The translations under genes and the position numbers were made by a program. From Sedimentitalea nanhaiensis DSM 24252 (GTDB lineage: Bacteria > Pseudomonadota > Alphaproteobacteria > Rhodobacterales > Rhodobacteraceae): a stretch of 64,000 nt of DNA. The DNA is taken from assembly GCF_000473225.1 (NCBI RefSeq), contig NZ_KI421509.1, forward strand, positions 3,056,868-3,120,867. The letters run 5' to 3'. The notes under the pieces are model-generated. The model saw nothing but the letters and a program-made list of their open reading frames with translations. It did not search any database and was not told where the DNA came from. Shown here in pieces: positions 35,992 through 43,998 of the stretch (within the stretch, counting starts at the first letter, position 1; the number at the start of each line of letters is the position of its first letter).

Positions 35992-37008
35992 ATGCTGCGA
36001 GCCGTAACCGTATTTTTGGCAACCCTTACCGTTTCCGGCGCTGCCCGTGCCGAAATCGACCTGCCTGAAACGTTCGACTATATGGGCCCCGTGGTCCAGA
36101 CGATGACTGGGCCGGATGGGCGGAATGTTGCCTTCGTCGATACCGGTCCAGAGAATGGTCAGGCCGTTCTGTTCATTGGCGGTACCGGTACAAGTGCGGC
36201 CGTCACCCGTTTGACGGACTTTTTGCGCACCATGCGCGAGTCGCTTGACCTGCGCCTGGTGTCAGTTGGGCGCGCCGGGTTCGGACAATCCGATCCTGCC
36301 GAGAATTGGTCATTCGACGACTATGCGGCTGATGCGACCGCGGTTCTCGATCACCTCGGAATTCGGGATGTGGCAATCCTGGCGATTTCCGGTGGTGGAC
36401 CGTACAGCGCGGCCTTTGCGGCGCAGAACGCCGACCGGGTACGGTCGATCCATCTGGCTGCCGCGACCGCATTGGCAACGCCATCGGGCCTTTGCCAGGC
36501 GGGCGAAGCCAAGATGTCGGAAATCTTCGACGACTTTGCGGCGCACCCGCTGAAATGGTGGGGGTTTCCGGCAGAGAGCCCGACCCACAAGATTCCCGGT
36601 TTTGGATCAGCTGCCGCCGATGACGGCGCGCGGACCTTTGGCATCGCCGGGCAAAAGGGCAGCGGTCAGGCCGAAGTCGCCGAATTCATGCGCTATTGCA
36701 CCCTGCCACTGCCCGACGTGTCCAAGGTGTCCGCGCCGGTCTATATCTACCAGGGCGGTCAGGATACGCAGGTGACGCCGGCAAATGCCGACCGCTGGGC
36801 CGAGGTCTATTCCAACGTGGCTGTGCGGCGGGACTATCCGGACGGCGGTCACGACGTTCAATATCGCCACTGGGATCAGATCCTGGTCGACATGGCCGGC
36901 ATGGGGGACAAGCTGGTGATCTGCCGGGATGGCGTCTCGCAACTTGTCCCGGCTGACGAAGCGCCGGGCGATGGCGCGACGTTGGGCATCTGTGCCTGGC
37001 AGAATTAA
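35992..37008 (+). CDS. Exported alpha/beta hydrolase
   Basis: A 338-residue alpha/beta-hydrolase with a signal peptide (FLATLTVSGAARA). The nucleophile elbow is ISGGG in AILAISGGGPYSAAF, with the first Gly of the usual GxSxG replaced by Ala (AISGG). The acid is probably Asp in GGQDTQVTP, and the catalytic His in GGHDVQ. It is probably periplasmic. Substrate unknown. GGGGGAA precedes ATG 35992, giving the signal peptide, so the longer 35977 frame was not used. Confidence 0.82.
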   Translation: MLRAVTVFLATLTVSGAARAEIDLPETFDYMGPVVQTMTGPDGRNVAFVDTGPENGQAVLFIGGTGTSAAVTRLTDFLRTMRESLDLRLVSVGRAGFGQSDPAENWSFDDYAADATAVLDHLGIRDVAILAISGGGPYSAAFAAQNADRVRSIHLAAATALATPSGLCQAGEAKMSEIFDDFAAHPLKWWGFPAESPTHKIPGFGSAAADDGARTFGIAGQKGSGQAEVAEFMRYCTLPLPDVSKVSAPVYIYQGGQDTQVTPANADRWAEVYSNVAVRRDYPDGGHDVQYRHWDQILVDMAGMGDKLVICRDGVSQLVPADEAPGDGATLGICAWQN

Positions 37009-37136
37009 CGCGTTTCGGAGACGGCCGAAAATGCCATTGGCGGACTGGTCGGGTGCTGCACGGAAAGCGGGGGCTGGACCGGTATTCCCTTGTTGGCGGC
37101 TGTACAAGGCCAACAACAACCCGGTCTTTCGGTCGG

Positions 37137-38393
37137 TTAACTGATGCGGACACCCGTTTCGATGATCGGCGGTTTTGCATTCAATTCTTCAATCGAGAAC
37201 CCGGCCAGCGCCTTGTACTTGTCCGAATGATCCTGCAATTCCTGCAGCGGGATCACTTGCGAGATGTCGTCGAATTGCCCGCCGCACAACTCCTCGACCC
37301 GCTGCAGGATCGCGTCCGGACCGCTGCCCCGATTGGCCAGACCCACCCGCGTGGTGATGGGGCGCATCTCGGACTCGTAAGCAGTGAGCGCCGCAGGTGT
37401 CAGCCCATGCTCCAGCAGTTTCGCGCCGATCACGCGGGCGTCTATGATCGCCTGACTCGCGCCGTTGCTGCCCACCGGATAGGTCGGATGGGCGGCATCC
37501 CCCATCAATGTCACGCGCCCTTCGGTCCAGCGCGGCAGCGGATCGCGGTCCACCATCGGGTATTCCAGCACCTGTTGCGCGCCCCGTATCAGCGCCGGCA
37601 CGTCGATCCATTCAAACCGCCACTGCGAAAAGTCATCGATAAAATCAGAGATATCCGCCGCACGGTTCCAGTCTTCGCGCTGCCAGCCGATGGCCGGGTC
37701 GAACCGTTTTTCGGCGATCCAGTTGATCGTTGCCAGCCCGGTCCGGGGGTCCGGATCGGTGATCGGATAGGACACCAGCCGCAGGCTGTCATGGCCGATC
37801 ATCACCATCGCGCCGCCACCGAAATAGACCGGAGCCTGCGTCGTGGCACGCCATAACACCTGGCCATTCCAGATCGGTGCGCCCTCGTCCGGATACATCT
37901 GCGCCCGCAGCGCCGAGTGGATGCCATCCGCTCCGATCAGCAGATCGCCACTTTCCGTCTCGCCCCCCTGTAATTGCAGTTGGGCATCGTCGGTTCCGGT
38001 TGAAAACCCGGCGGCACGCGCGCCGGTGCGCAGGCAATCCGCCCCGGCGCGCGCGATCAGTGTCTGATACAACATGACCTGCAACTGCCCGCGATGCACC
38101 GAATATTGTGGCCAGGCATACCCCGCCCGTCGCCCGCGCGGCTCTTCCCAGATGAGATGTCCCGATTTGGAGTAAAAGCCGATCTGCCGCGTCTGGACGC
38201 CGATCCGTTCCAGGTCCGGCGCGAGTCCTAGATCGAACAATTCCCGGACTGCATTGGGTTGCAGGTTTATCCCAACCCCCAACGGGCGGATCTCTTGCGT
38301 CGCTTCCACGATGCGAAAAGGCACACCGATCTGGTGTAGTGTCAGCCCCAGTGTCAGCCCCGCAATGCCAGCGCCGGCGATGAGTACGGTCAT
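37137..38393 (-). CDS. FAD-dependent aromatic-type monooxygenase
   Basis: A 418-residue flavoprotein. FAD binding is seen in MTVLIAGAGIAGLTLGLTL at the N-terminus and in GDAAHPTYPVGSNGASQAI near residue 300, with a GADG motif (LLIGADGIHSALR) between. The family hydroxylates aromatic rings using NAD(P)H and oxygen. Substrate unknown (salicylate-like or phenolic). It lies 68 bases downstream of idi on the same strand, so it may be cotranscribed. Confidence 0.85.
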   Translation of the reverse strand: MTVLIAGAGIAGLTLGLTLHQIGVPFRIVEATQEIRPLGVGINLQPNAVRELFDLGLAPDLERIGVQTRQIGFYSKSGHLIWEEPRGRRAGYAWPQYSVHRGQLQVMLYQTLIARAGADCLRTGARAAGFSTGTDDAQLQLQGGETESGDLLIGADGIHSALRAQMYPDEGAPIWNGQVLWRATTQAPVYFGGGAMVMIGHDSLRLVSYPITDPDPRTGLATINWIAEKRFDPAIGWQREDWNRAADISDFIDDFSQWRFEWIDVPALIRGAQQVLEYPMVDRDPLPRWTEGRVTLMGDAAHPTYPVGSNGASQAIIDARVIGAKLLEHGLTPAALTAYESEMRPITTRVGLANRGSGPDAILQRVEELCGGQFDDISQVIPLQELQDHSDKYKALAGFSIEELNAKPPIIETGVRIS

Positions 38394-38461
38394 CGGATGG
38401 TCCTTGTGCTTGATGGCGCAAGCAAAGCAGCAGAACCCGATTGGTGCAAGCCTGCGGTGGC

Positions 38462-38995
38462 TCAGCCACTCGCCAGATCAGCGCCCAGTATCGTTTCTGC
38501 GTGATCGCGCAGATAGATCCGCAGCCAGGGAGTGAACCGTGCGGGATCGTCGGAAACTTCGGTCAGAAGATCGCGATAGGCGATCCAGCGGGTGTCCATC
38601 ACCTCGTCAGGATTGGGCCGTATGTCCAGTTGCTGCGGGGCATGCGCCAGGTACACATCCACCACCTCGTGTTCGGTCAGACCGCCCCCGACTTCGGCGC
38701 GGTATTCCAGTTGCTGGCGGTGCTGCGGGTCAAGGCCGCCGATACCAAGCTCTTGTTGCAAGCGGCGGTGGGCACAGTCCAGCGGCGGCTCTTGCCACAG
38801 TGGATGGGTGCAACAGGTGTTCGCCCACAGGCCCGGCGTGTGATATTTGCCCAGGGCACGGCGCTGGATCAGGATCTGATCGCCGCGCACGACAAAAACC
38901 GACACGGCCTGATGCTTTAACCCCTGCACATGCGCGGCCAGTTTGTCGATCGGGGTCAGGTCGCCATCGACCCAGGCCGGGATGAGAGTGTCCAT
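38462..38995 (-). CDS. idi: Isopentenyl-diphosphate delta-isomerase, type I
   Basis: A 177-residue Nudix-fold isomerase that converts isopentenyl to dimethylallyl diphosphate. The catalytic Cys lies in WANTCCTHP and the catalytic Glu in LTEHEVVDVYL, with the Nudix-like HRRLQQELGI. ATG 38995 was chosen over an earlier in-frame start because it gives the family N-terminus. Type I Idi in this group often accompanies carotenoid or bacteriochlorophyll synthesis, but none is in this window. It is followed by an FAD monooxygenase. Confidence 0.93.
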   Translation of the reverse strand: MDTLIPAWVDGDLTPIDKLAAHVQGLKHQAVSVFVVRGDQILIQRRALGKYHTPGLWANTCCTHPLWQEPPLDCAHRRLQQELGIGGLDPQHRQQLEYRAEVGGGLTEHEVVDVYLAHAPQQLDIRPNPDEVMDTRWIAYRDLLTEVSDDPARFTPWLRIYLRDHAETILGADLASG

Positions 38996-39038
38996 GTATG
39001 TGTTCCGGTATGCTGCACTGCGCCGCGTAGCTAGTCGT

Positions 39039-40058
39039 TCAGCCCCTGGCTGGCAAGATGCCGTCTGACCAGCAGGGCAACAGATCGCCAGGCATGGGCC
39101 GGGCATGGAAAATCGCGCGCGCCACGGCCCGCGCGATGCAGATCGAGGCCGCATGACCGATTTCGCGCAGATCGGCTTCGGGCGTGCGCATCTGTCGGTC
39201 GTCCGTAGAAACCGCGAAAATCAGATCGCCGTCGTTGGGCAGATGCGATGGCAGGATCGCGCGGGCGAGCCCATCATGTGCGACCGTGGCGATGCGCTTG
39301 GCCTGCGCCTTGGTCACCCGGGCATCCGTCGCCACAATGCCGACAGCAGTGTTGGCAAATTGCTCAAACGCAGCAAGTTTGCGGCTTTCGATGACACGGC
39401 CCAACCCGGCACGCGGGTCCGGACCCAGACCACCGAATTCATCGCCCACTTCGAACGGCGCGGCCCAGAAATGCCGCCCGCCCGGTGTGGTCACGCTGCC
39501 CACCGGATTGGCGGCAATCAGCGCACCCACGGTGATGCCGCTGTCCAGCACCAGCGAGGCCGACCCCAGCCCGCCTTTTTCCATCCCTGTCAGCGCGCCA
39601 GTACCGGCCCCGGCCGATCCAATCTCAAAGTCGGCGGTGGCGTTGTCAAGCGCGGCCCGGCCCAAGGCCGGATACGGGTTTTCCGCCCAGTCCTTGGTGC
39701 CGCCGTTCAGAAGGTCAAAAATGATTGCCGCAGGCACCAGCGGAATCCGCAGGTTGTGCAGGGCAAACCCACGCCCCTGGTCACGCAGGCCCGCAACCAC
39801 GCCCGAAGCGGCGTCCAGACCATAGGTCGACCCGCCCGACAACACGATGGCATCGACCTGGGCCACGGATTTGTCCGGCTCCAACAGGTCGGTTTCGCGG
39901 GTGCCCGGCGCACCGCCCATGACGCAATAGGATGCGGTCAGGGCCTGCTGGCCCAGCAGGACCGTGCTGCCGGATTTCAGCGCTGCGTTCTGTGCGTTGC
40001 CAACCAGCAGGCCGGGAACATCGGTGATCAGGTTGCGAGGGCCGGGGATCATATGCAT
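39039..40058 (-). CDS. P1 family (DmpA/PTR-like) aminopeptidase
   Basis: A 339-residue N-terminal-nucleophile-like hydrolase of the DmpA (P1) family. ITDVPGLLVGNAQN, GGSTYGLDAASGV and VGALIAANPVGSV are conserved; in DmpA the precursor is cut before the Ser in the last type of motif, generating the active nucleophile. Members are aminopeptidases or beta-peptidyl hydrolases. The start overlaps the SDR stop by ten bases; Met3 (40052) is an alternative. It lies 43 bases upstream of idi. Confidence 0.87.
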   Translation of the reverse strand: MHMIPGPRNLITDVPGLLVGNAQNAALKSGSTVLLGQQALTASYCVMGGAPGTRETDLLEPDKSVAQVDAIVLSGGSTYGLDAASGVVAGLRDQGRGFALHNLRIPLVPAAIIFDLLNGGTKDWAENPYPALGRAALDNATADFEIGSAGAGTGALTGMEKGGLGSASLVLDSGITVGALIAANPVGSVTTPGGRHFWAAPFEVGDEFGGLGPDPRAGLGRVIESRKLAAFEQFANTAVGIVATDARVTKAQAKRIATVAHDGLARAILPSHLPNDGDLIFAVSTDDRQMRTPEADLREIGHAASICIARAVARAIFHARPMPGDLLPCWSDGILPARG

Positions 40059-40795
40059 CGGCCGCCATCAACTTCCATGGCGACTCCGGTGATCATGCTG
40101 GCTTCGTCCGAGCACAGGAAACAGGCAGCGTTGCCCATGTCTTCGGGCTGGCTGAACCGGCCTAGCGGAATGGTCGACAGAAACTTGGCACGAATTTCCG
40201 GTGTGTCTTCGCCCATGAAGGATTTCAGCAAAGGCGTTTCCCCCGCGACCGGGTTCAGGGCATTGACCCGTACGCCCGCTGGGGCCAGTTCAACGGCCAT
40301 GGTGCGCGTTGCGGTAATCATCCACCCCTTGGAGGCATTGTACCAGTTCAGATTGGGGCGTGGAGAGACCCCCGCAGTCGAGGCGACATTCAGAATCGCG
40401 CCGCTGCGGCGCGATTTCATATGCGGTACCAACGCGCGCGCGGTCAGGTAGACCGATTTCATGTTGACCCGGAACACCCGGTCGAAATCGTCCTCGCTGA
40501 CGTCTTCCATCGGTGTCGGCATATGGGTGACGCCGGCGTTGTTGATCAGGATATCCAGGTGACCGAATACCCCCAGCGCGGCCTGTGCCATCGTCTGTAC
40601 CGATGCCCCATCGCCCACATCCACGGACTGTGCACAAGCGGCATCGCCGATTTCAGAGGCCATGGCAGCGGCTGCATCGCCATTGATGTCGGCGATCATC
40701 ACCCGCGCGCCCTCGGCCACGAACTTGCGCACGATCCCGGCACCAAACCCCGATGCCCCGCCGGTGACGATGGCTGTTTTTCCGCTCAGTCGCAT
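40049..40795 (-). CDS. Short-chain dehydrogenase/reductase
   Basis: A 248-residue classical SDR: the NAD(P) motif is TGGASGFG, then NNAGVTHMP, the catalytic Ser in LNVASTAG and the YxxxK pair in WYNASKG. Asp in DINGDAAAAM after the second strand suggests NAD preference. The C-terminus SMITGVAMEVDGG is typical of the sugar or 3-oxoacyl-like group. Substrate unknown. The stop overlaps the P1-peptidase start, so the two are coupled. Confidence 0.9.
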   Translation of the reverse strand: MRLSGKTAIVTGGASGFGAGIVRKFVAEGARVMIADINGDAAAAMASEIGDAACAQSVDVGDGASVQTMAQAALGVFGHLDILINNAGVTHMPTPMEDVSEDDFDRVFRVNMKSVYLTARALVPHMKSRRSGAILNVASTAGVSPRPNLNWYNASKGWMITATRTMAVELAPAGVRVNALNPVAGETPLLKSFMGEDTPEIRAKFLSTIPLGRFSQPEDMGNAACFLCSDEASMITGVAMEVDGGRCI

Positions 40796-40852
40796 GTGCA
40801 CTCCCCGCATGGTTTGGCCGCAAGTTAGATCAGCCCGATGGAGTTCACAATG

Positions 40853-41272
40853 TCAGTCGTCGGTGACCGAACCGCGTAGCGCCTTGACCTCGCCGCGCAC
40901 CTTCTTGGCCTGCAGGCGGCGGCGAATAGAGCCTTTGGTGGGTTTGGTGGCGATGCGCCGTTTCGGGGTGGTCAGGGACCGGCGGATCAACTCGATCAGC
41001 CGGTCGCGGGCAATGTCGCGATTGCGGGCCTGGCTGCGGGTTTCGTCGCATTGGATCACCAGCGCACCATCCTTGGTCCAGCGTCGCCCGGACAGGCGTT
41101 TCAACCGGGTCTTGACCGGGGCAGGCAGCGAAGGCGAGCGTTCCGCCTCGAACCGCAATTCGACGGCGCTGGACACCTTGTTGACGTTTTGCCCGCCCGG
41201 CCCCGAGGCGCGCACGAAGCTTTCGGTCAGCTCCCAGTCATGGATCGCAATATCATCGGTTACATGCAGCAT
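40853..41272 (-). CDS. arfB: Alternative ribosome-rescue factor B (peptidyl-tRNA hydrolase, YaeJ)
   Basis: A 139-residue protein with a GGQ release-factor motif (SGPGGQNVNKVSSAVELRF, Gly26-Gly27-Gln28) and a basic C-terminal tail (RRIATKPTKGSIRRRLQAKK). It frees nascent chains from ribosomes stalled without a stop codon, without needing mRNA. No Shine-Dalgarno is visible in the 30 bases before the start, whereas the upstream mini-ORF has a near-perfect one, followed by a terminator. This suggests it is controlled by attenuation or read-through. Confidence 0.95.
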   Translation of the reverse strand: MLHVTDDIAIHDWELTESFVRASGPGGQNVNKVSSAVELRFEAERSPSLPAPVKTRLKRLSGRRWTKDGALVIQCDETRSQARNRDIARDRLIELIRRSLTTPKRRIATKPTKGSIRRRLQAKKVRGEVKALRGSVTDD

Positions 41273-41302
41273 GGGGTGTTGTTACATGGTTCGCAACGCA
41301 AC

Positions 41303-41333
41303 AAAAAGGGCCGCTCGATTACTCGGGCAGCCC
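41303..41333 (-). terminator. Intrinsic terminator just upstream of arfB
   Basis: On the minus strand GGGCTGC (from 41333 down to 41327) pairs with GCGGCCC (41314-41308), with further pairing CGA/TCG inside, followed by TTTTT (AAAAA at 41303-41307). It lies about 30 bases before the arfB ATG. It would end a transcript of the mini-ORF before arfB unless suppressed. On the plus strand only three T follow, so the minus direction is favoured. Confidence 0.75.
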
Positions 41334-41353
41334 TTTCGAAAGTCATTCGGAGG

Positions 41354-41405
41354 CAGGGTCGGATCGACCTGTGCCAGATCGCCTTGGGCGGGATCCCCGC
41401 CAAGG
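41354..41405 (-). ncRNA. Structured leader RNA (two hairpins) between mini-ORF and terminator
   Basis: Two hairpins are visible before the terminator: CCTTGGGCGGG-ATC-CCCGCCAAGG (41382-41405; one unpaired base) and a second with GGTCG/CGACC arms (41357-41368 region). With the terminator they form a compact three-stem RNA of about 110 bases. No known family was recognised. It could be an attenuator of arfB or an independent small RNA. Confidence 0.45.
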
Positions 41406-41411
41406 GTTGCC

Positions 41412-41468
41412 TTACCGGGCATCCCCCCAAGCTGTTCCGACTCCTTGCTCCAATACCTTTCTTGACAC
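41412..41468 (-). CDS. 18-codon mini-ORF with an extended Shine-Dalgarno (leader peptide candidate)
   Basis: GTG (41466-41468) starts a peptide, MSRKVLEQGVGTAWGDAR, ending in TAA (41412-41414). It is preceded at seven bases by AAAGGAGGTGATCCA (41469-41483 reversed), a 15-base complement of the 3' end of 16S rRNA, far stronger than any other site in the window. A hairpin begins right after the stop, then a second hairpin and a terminator before arfB. Coding evidence is only the SD and spacing; the peptide is not recognised. Confidence 0.5.
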   Translation of the reverse strand: MSRKVLEQGVGTAWGDAR

Positions 41469-41542
41469 TGGATCACCTCCTTTACTGCTGTTGAAGTTGC
41501 ATTCAGGTTGGCATGCCTTTTTCGAATCGCCAAGAAAAATCG

Positions 41543-42172
41543 TCACAGCCGGATCGACGTAGAGTCCAAACGCTGAACAATCAGGCGGAAAGGGATCAGG
41601 GCCAGCAAGGCCAGAGACAGTTTGACCATCCAATCCGCCAGCGCCAGCGAGACCCACAACGGAACGATCGGACCCAGACCGAGCAGGGGCAGGGCTTCGT
41701 TGGCCCACCCAATGTCGTTGGCCGGTTCCAGCCATGCAAATTGGGCGGAAAAGGCGACAGAAAAGAACAGGACCGTATCGACTGATGACCCAATCAGGGT
41801 CGACGCCAGTGGCGCTTGCCACCAGCGGCGGCGACGCAAGGCGGCAAAAATACTGACGTCCAGCATTTGTGCGGTCAGAAAGGCCAGACCGGATCCCAGA
41901 GCGATGCGAAAGGTGACAAGCGGGCCAAATTCGCCGTGGATCTGCGTACCGATCAACGAACAGAACACGCCCACGAGAAACCCGATGAACACCACGGTGC
42001 GGGCCGGACCGGCACCGTAGACGCGGTTCATCAGGTCGGTGACTAGAAAAGCCAGCGGATAAGTAAAGGCCCCCCAGGTCAGCCATTGGCCGAACAGGAA
42101 CTGGACCAGGATGTTCGAGGCCACGACGATGGCGGCCATGGCAAGGATGCCGGGAAGATGTGCGCGTGTCAT
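41543..42172 (-). CDS. Queuosine-precursor transporter-like membrane protein (VUT/YhhQ family)
   Basis: A 209-residue membrane protein with about six hydrophobic segments and the family signatures WGAFTYPLAFLVTDLMNRVYG, LVTFRIALGSGLAFLTAQMLDV and GSSVDTVLFF. VUT (DUF165) proteins import preQ1 or related queuosine precursors (known for E. coli YhhQ). No queuosine synthesis gene is nearby. No preQ1 riboswitch was recognised in the 63 bases upstream. The mini-ORF and arfB lie downstream on the same strand. Confidence 0.88.
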   Translation of the reverse strand: MTRAHLPGILAMAAIVVASNILVQFLFGQWLTWGAFTYPLAFLVTDLMNRVYGAGPARTVVFIGFLVGVFCSLIGTQIHGEFGPLVTFRIALGSGLAFLTAQMLDVSIFAALRRRRWWQAPLASTLIGSSVDTVLFFSVAFSAQFAWLEPANDIGWANEALPLLGLGPIVPLWVSLALADWMVKLSLALLALIPFRLIVQRLDSTSIRL

Positions 42173-42235
42173 TTTGATGCCCGTTTTTGCAAGGTTGCGG
42201 CGACTTGGCCCACCAAACTGGCAGGCGACCCGCTG

Positions 42236-43147
42236 CTAACGGCTGGTGGAGAAATAGGCAAGCCCATCCGTCAGGGCATATTCCACCAGTTCGGTGCGCT
42301 GCAAGAAAAAGAAATTGTCATCCGCGATCATGGTCAGGCGCAGCTGGCCGCGGCCATCGCGCCACGCGGCGATTCCTTCCAGATTGTCGTGGGTGCCGGT
42401 GTCGGTCTGCAACTCGCAGCGTTCATCCTGAACTGCGGTTTCCGTCAGCCGCCAACTGCGCACACGCGAGCGAAAGCCAAACAGGTTGAAGCCGCGTTCC
42501 AGCAGATAGAACCGTCCATCGGGTCCGAAATCGGCACCTACCGGCAGGAACCGCCCATCTGTGCCCAGAACATAAGGCTGAGACCACCTGCCGTTCTGCC
42601 AGCGGAACAGGGGAATTTCGCCCTGGTCAGTGCGATGTTTCTCGGGGACAGCAAACAATTGCCCGCTGGAATCGATTGCCAAGGCTTCGAAACCGCCGTT
42701 GAAGGGCAGATCTCGAAACGCAGTTGGGCGGTGCAGGCCCCGCGACGGTTCGGACGGTGTGCGATACTGCGACACCCGGTGGATGCGCTCGAACGAAATG
42801 AACAGGCTGCCATCAGCCGCAATCGCCAGCCCTTCAGAATCGACCGTGCTGCCAATCAGGGGTTTGCCGTTCTGTGCGCGCAACCTAAACCAGCGGCCCG
42901 GCGTGACAGAGGTGATCCGGTTATCCTGACGATGGAGTTCTGCAGTCACCACGCGCGCGCGGTCGGTAATGGCCACCATCTGGCGCCCGTCGTCGGACAG
43001 TTCCAAACCCGATACTCCGCCAAACCAGTCTTGCGGCAGATCCCATGCATAATCCCCCAGAAACACCGCCCGCTGACAATTGGCAGAGGCGGAGCACCCG
43101 GCAAGCATCAGGGCGGCGATCAGTCCGCGCGCAGGACTGCTGCGCAT
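42236..43147 (-). CDS. Lipoprotein with phytase-like esterase domain
   Basis: A 303-residue protein beginning RSSPARGLIAALMLAGCSASANC, with a lipobox (LAGC, Cys18), so probably a lipoprotein. The rest resembles the esterase-like phytase beta-propeller domain: GGVSGLELSDDGRQMVAITDRA, STVDSEGLAIAADGSLFISFE, GGFEALAIDSSGQLFAVPE and THDNLEGIAAW. Activity is unknown; beta-propellers of this type bind calcium and phosphates. The start at 43147 overlaps the mepA end by 28 bases on the same strand. Confidence 0.8.
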   Translation of the reverse strand: MRSSPARGLIAALMLAGCSASANCQRAVFLGDYAWDLPQDWFGGVSGLELSDDGRQMVAITDRARVVTAELHRQDNRITSVTPGRWFRLRAQNGKPLIGSTVDSEGLAIAADGSLFISFERIHRVSQYRTPSEPSRGLHRPTAFRDLPFNGGFEALAIDSSGQLFAVPEKHRTDQGEIPLFRWQNGRWSQPYVLGTDGRFLPVGADFGPDGRFYLLERGFNLFGFRSRVRSWRLTETAVQDERCELQTDTGTHDNLEGIAAWRDGRGQLRLTMIADDNFFFLQRTELVEYALTDGLAYFSTSR

Positions 43148-43998
43148 TGCTGGGGCAGATCGGCCAGAACATAGTCGCGGCGGGATTTTGGTTTTGGCTT
43201 GGGGGCGTTCGGATCGGCCTTTTTCGGCGGCGGCGGTTTCAGGATATTGTTGACCCATTGTTGCGCCTGGGCACAGCCGTCGCCACGCGGAGGCGGATCC
43301 TGATCGATACAGCCGCGCATGCCGCGCGGGCAGGCCAGCCGCACATGGAAATGGTAGTTGTGGCTGGGCCATGGGCGGATCTTGCGCAGCCACTTGCGAT
43401 TGCCGCGCGCCTCGCTGCACAGCTGAACCTTGATGCTGGGGCTGACAAAGATGCGCGCCACCTTGCGGTCCGACGCGGCGGCCCTGAGGATCTCGTAATG
43501 CGCGCTGCTCCAGTTCTGTGTCATATAGGCCCCGTTCTTGGTGGCTACGGCGATCGAAGAGATCTTTTCACGATGTTGTCGGGACAGGCGCAGGTTGTTG
43601 GCTGGTCGCATCCATATATCGATATCCAGCCCGATCTGGTGGCTGCGGTGTCCGGACAGCATGGGGCCGCCGCGCGGCTGGCTGATGTCACCGATATACA
43701 ATCCGCTCCAACCCGGTTGTTTTGCTGCAACCCGGCTGAGATCCCGGATGAACTCGATGGTTTGCGGCTGCCCCCAGTTGCGGTTGCGCGACAGTCGCAT
43801 GGCTTGCCAGGTGGGGCCGGTCTCGGGCAATTGCACGGCTCCGGCCTGGCAGCCTTTGGAGTAGCTGCCGTAGGGGGCAGGGGATTGTCTGCTGGCAGAC
43901 TTTTCGGCACCGAAAAGCTGTTTGGCCAGTGGCGCCGCCGACAGCGGCATGGCCAGCACGACCCCTAACAGGGCGGTGATGAGGCGCACAAAGGTCAT
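43120..43998 (-). CDS. mepA: Penicillin-insensitive murein endopeptidase
   Basis: A 292-residue peptidoglycan endopeptidase (M74 family) that cuts D-Ala-meso-Dap crosslinks. A signal peptide (LITALLGVVLAMPLSAAP) and the zinc ligands in GHRSHQIGLDIDIW and HNYHFHVRLACP are present. Cysteines (CQAG, LCSEARG, GCIDQ, GCAQA, QQCAA) fit MepA disulfides. The ATG overlaps the UMF1 stop (ATGA). A Pro/Lys-rich linker (PPPPKKADPNAPKPKPK) sits near the C-terminus. Confidence 0.93.
   Translation of the reverse strand: MTFVRLITALLGVVLAMPLSAAPLAKQLFGAEKSASRQSPAPYGSYSKGCQAGAVQLPETGPTWQAMRLSRNRNWGQPQTIEFIRDLSRVAAKQPGWSGLYIGDISQPRGGPMLSGHRSHQIGLDIDIWMRPANNLRLSRQHREKISSIAVATKNGAYMTQNWSSAHYEILRAAASDRKVARIFVSPSIKVQLCSEARGNRKWLRKIRPWPSHNYHFHVRLACPRGMRGCIDQDPPPRGDGCAQAQQWVNNILKPPPPKKADPNAPKPKPKSRRDYVLADLPQQCAAVLRAD

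Noticed and set aside
41466-41484. 16S rRNA 3' end fragment on the plus strand (TGGATCACCTCCTTT)
   Set aside because: Only 15 bases match and no other rRNA sequence surrounds it; on the other strand it is a well-spaced Shine-Dalgarno.
41282-41533. 83-codon ORF on the minus strand overlapping the mini-ORF before arfB
   Set aside because: It runs through the hairpins and terminator and its start lacks an SD, whereas the extended SD in this stretch points to the GTG of the 18-codon frame.
42173-42235. Possible preQ1 riboswitch before the VUT transporter gene
   Set aside because: The 63 bases contain no preQ1-I, II or III core that I can recognise.
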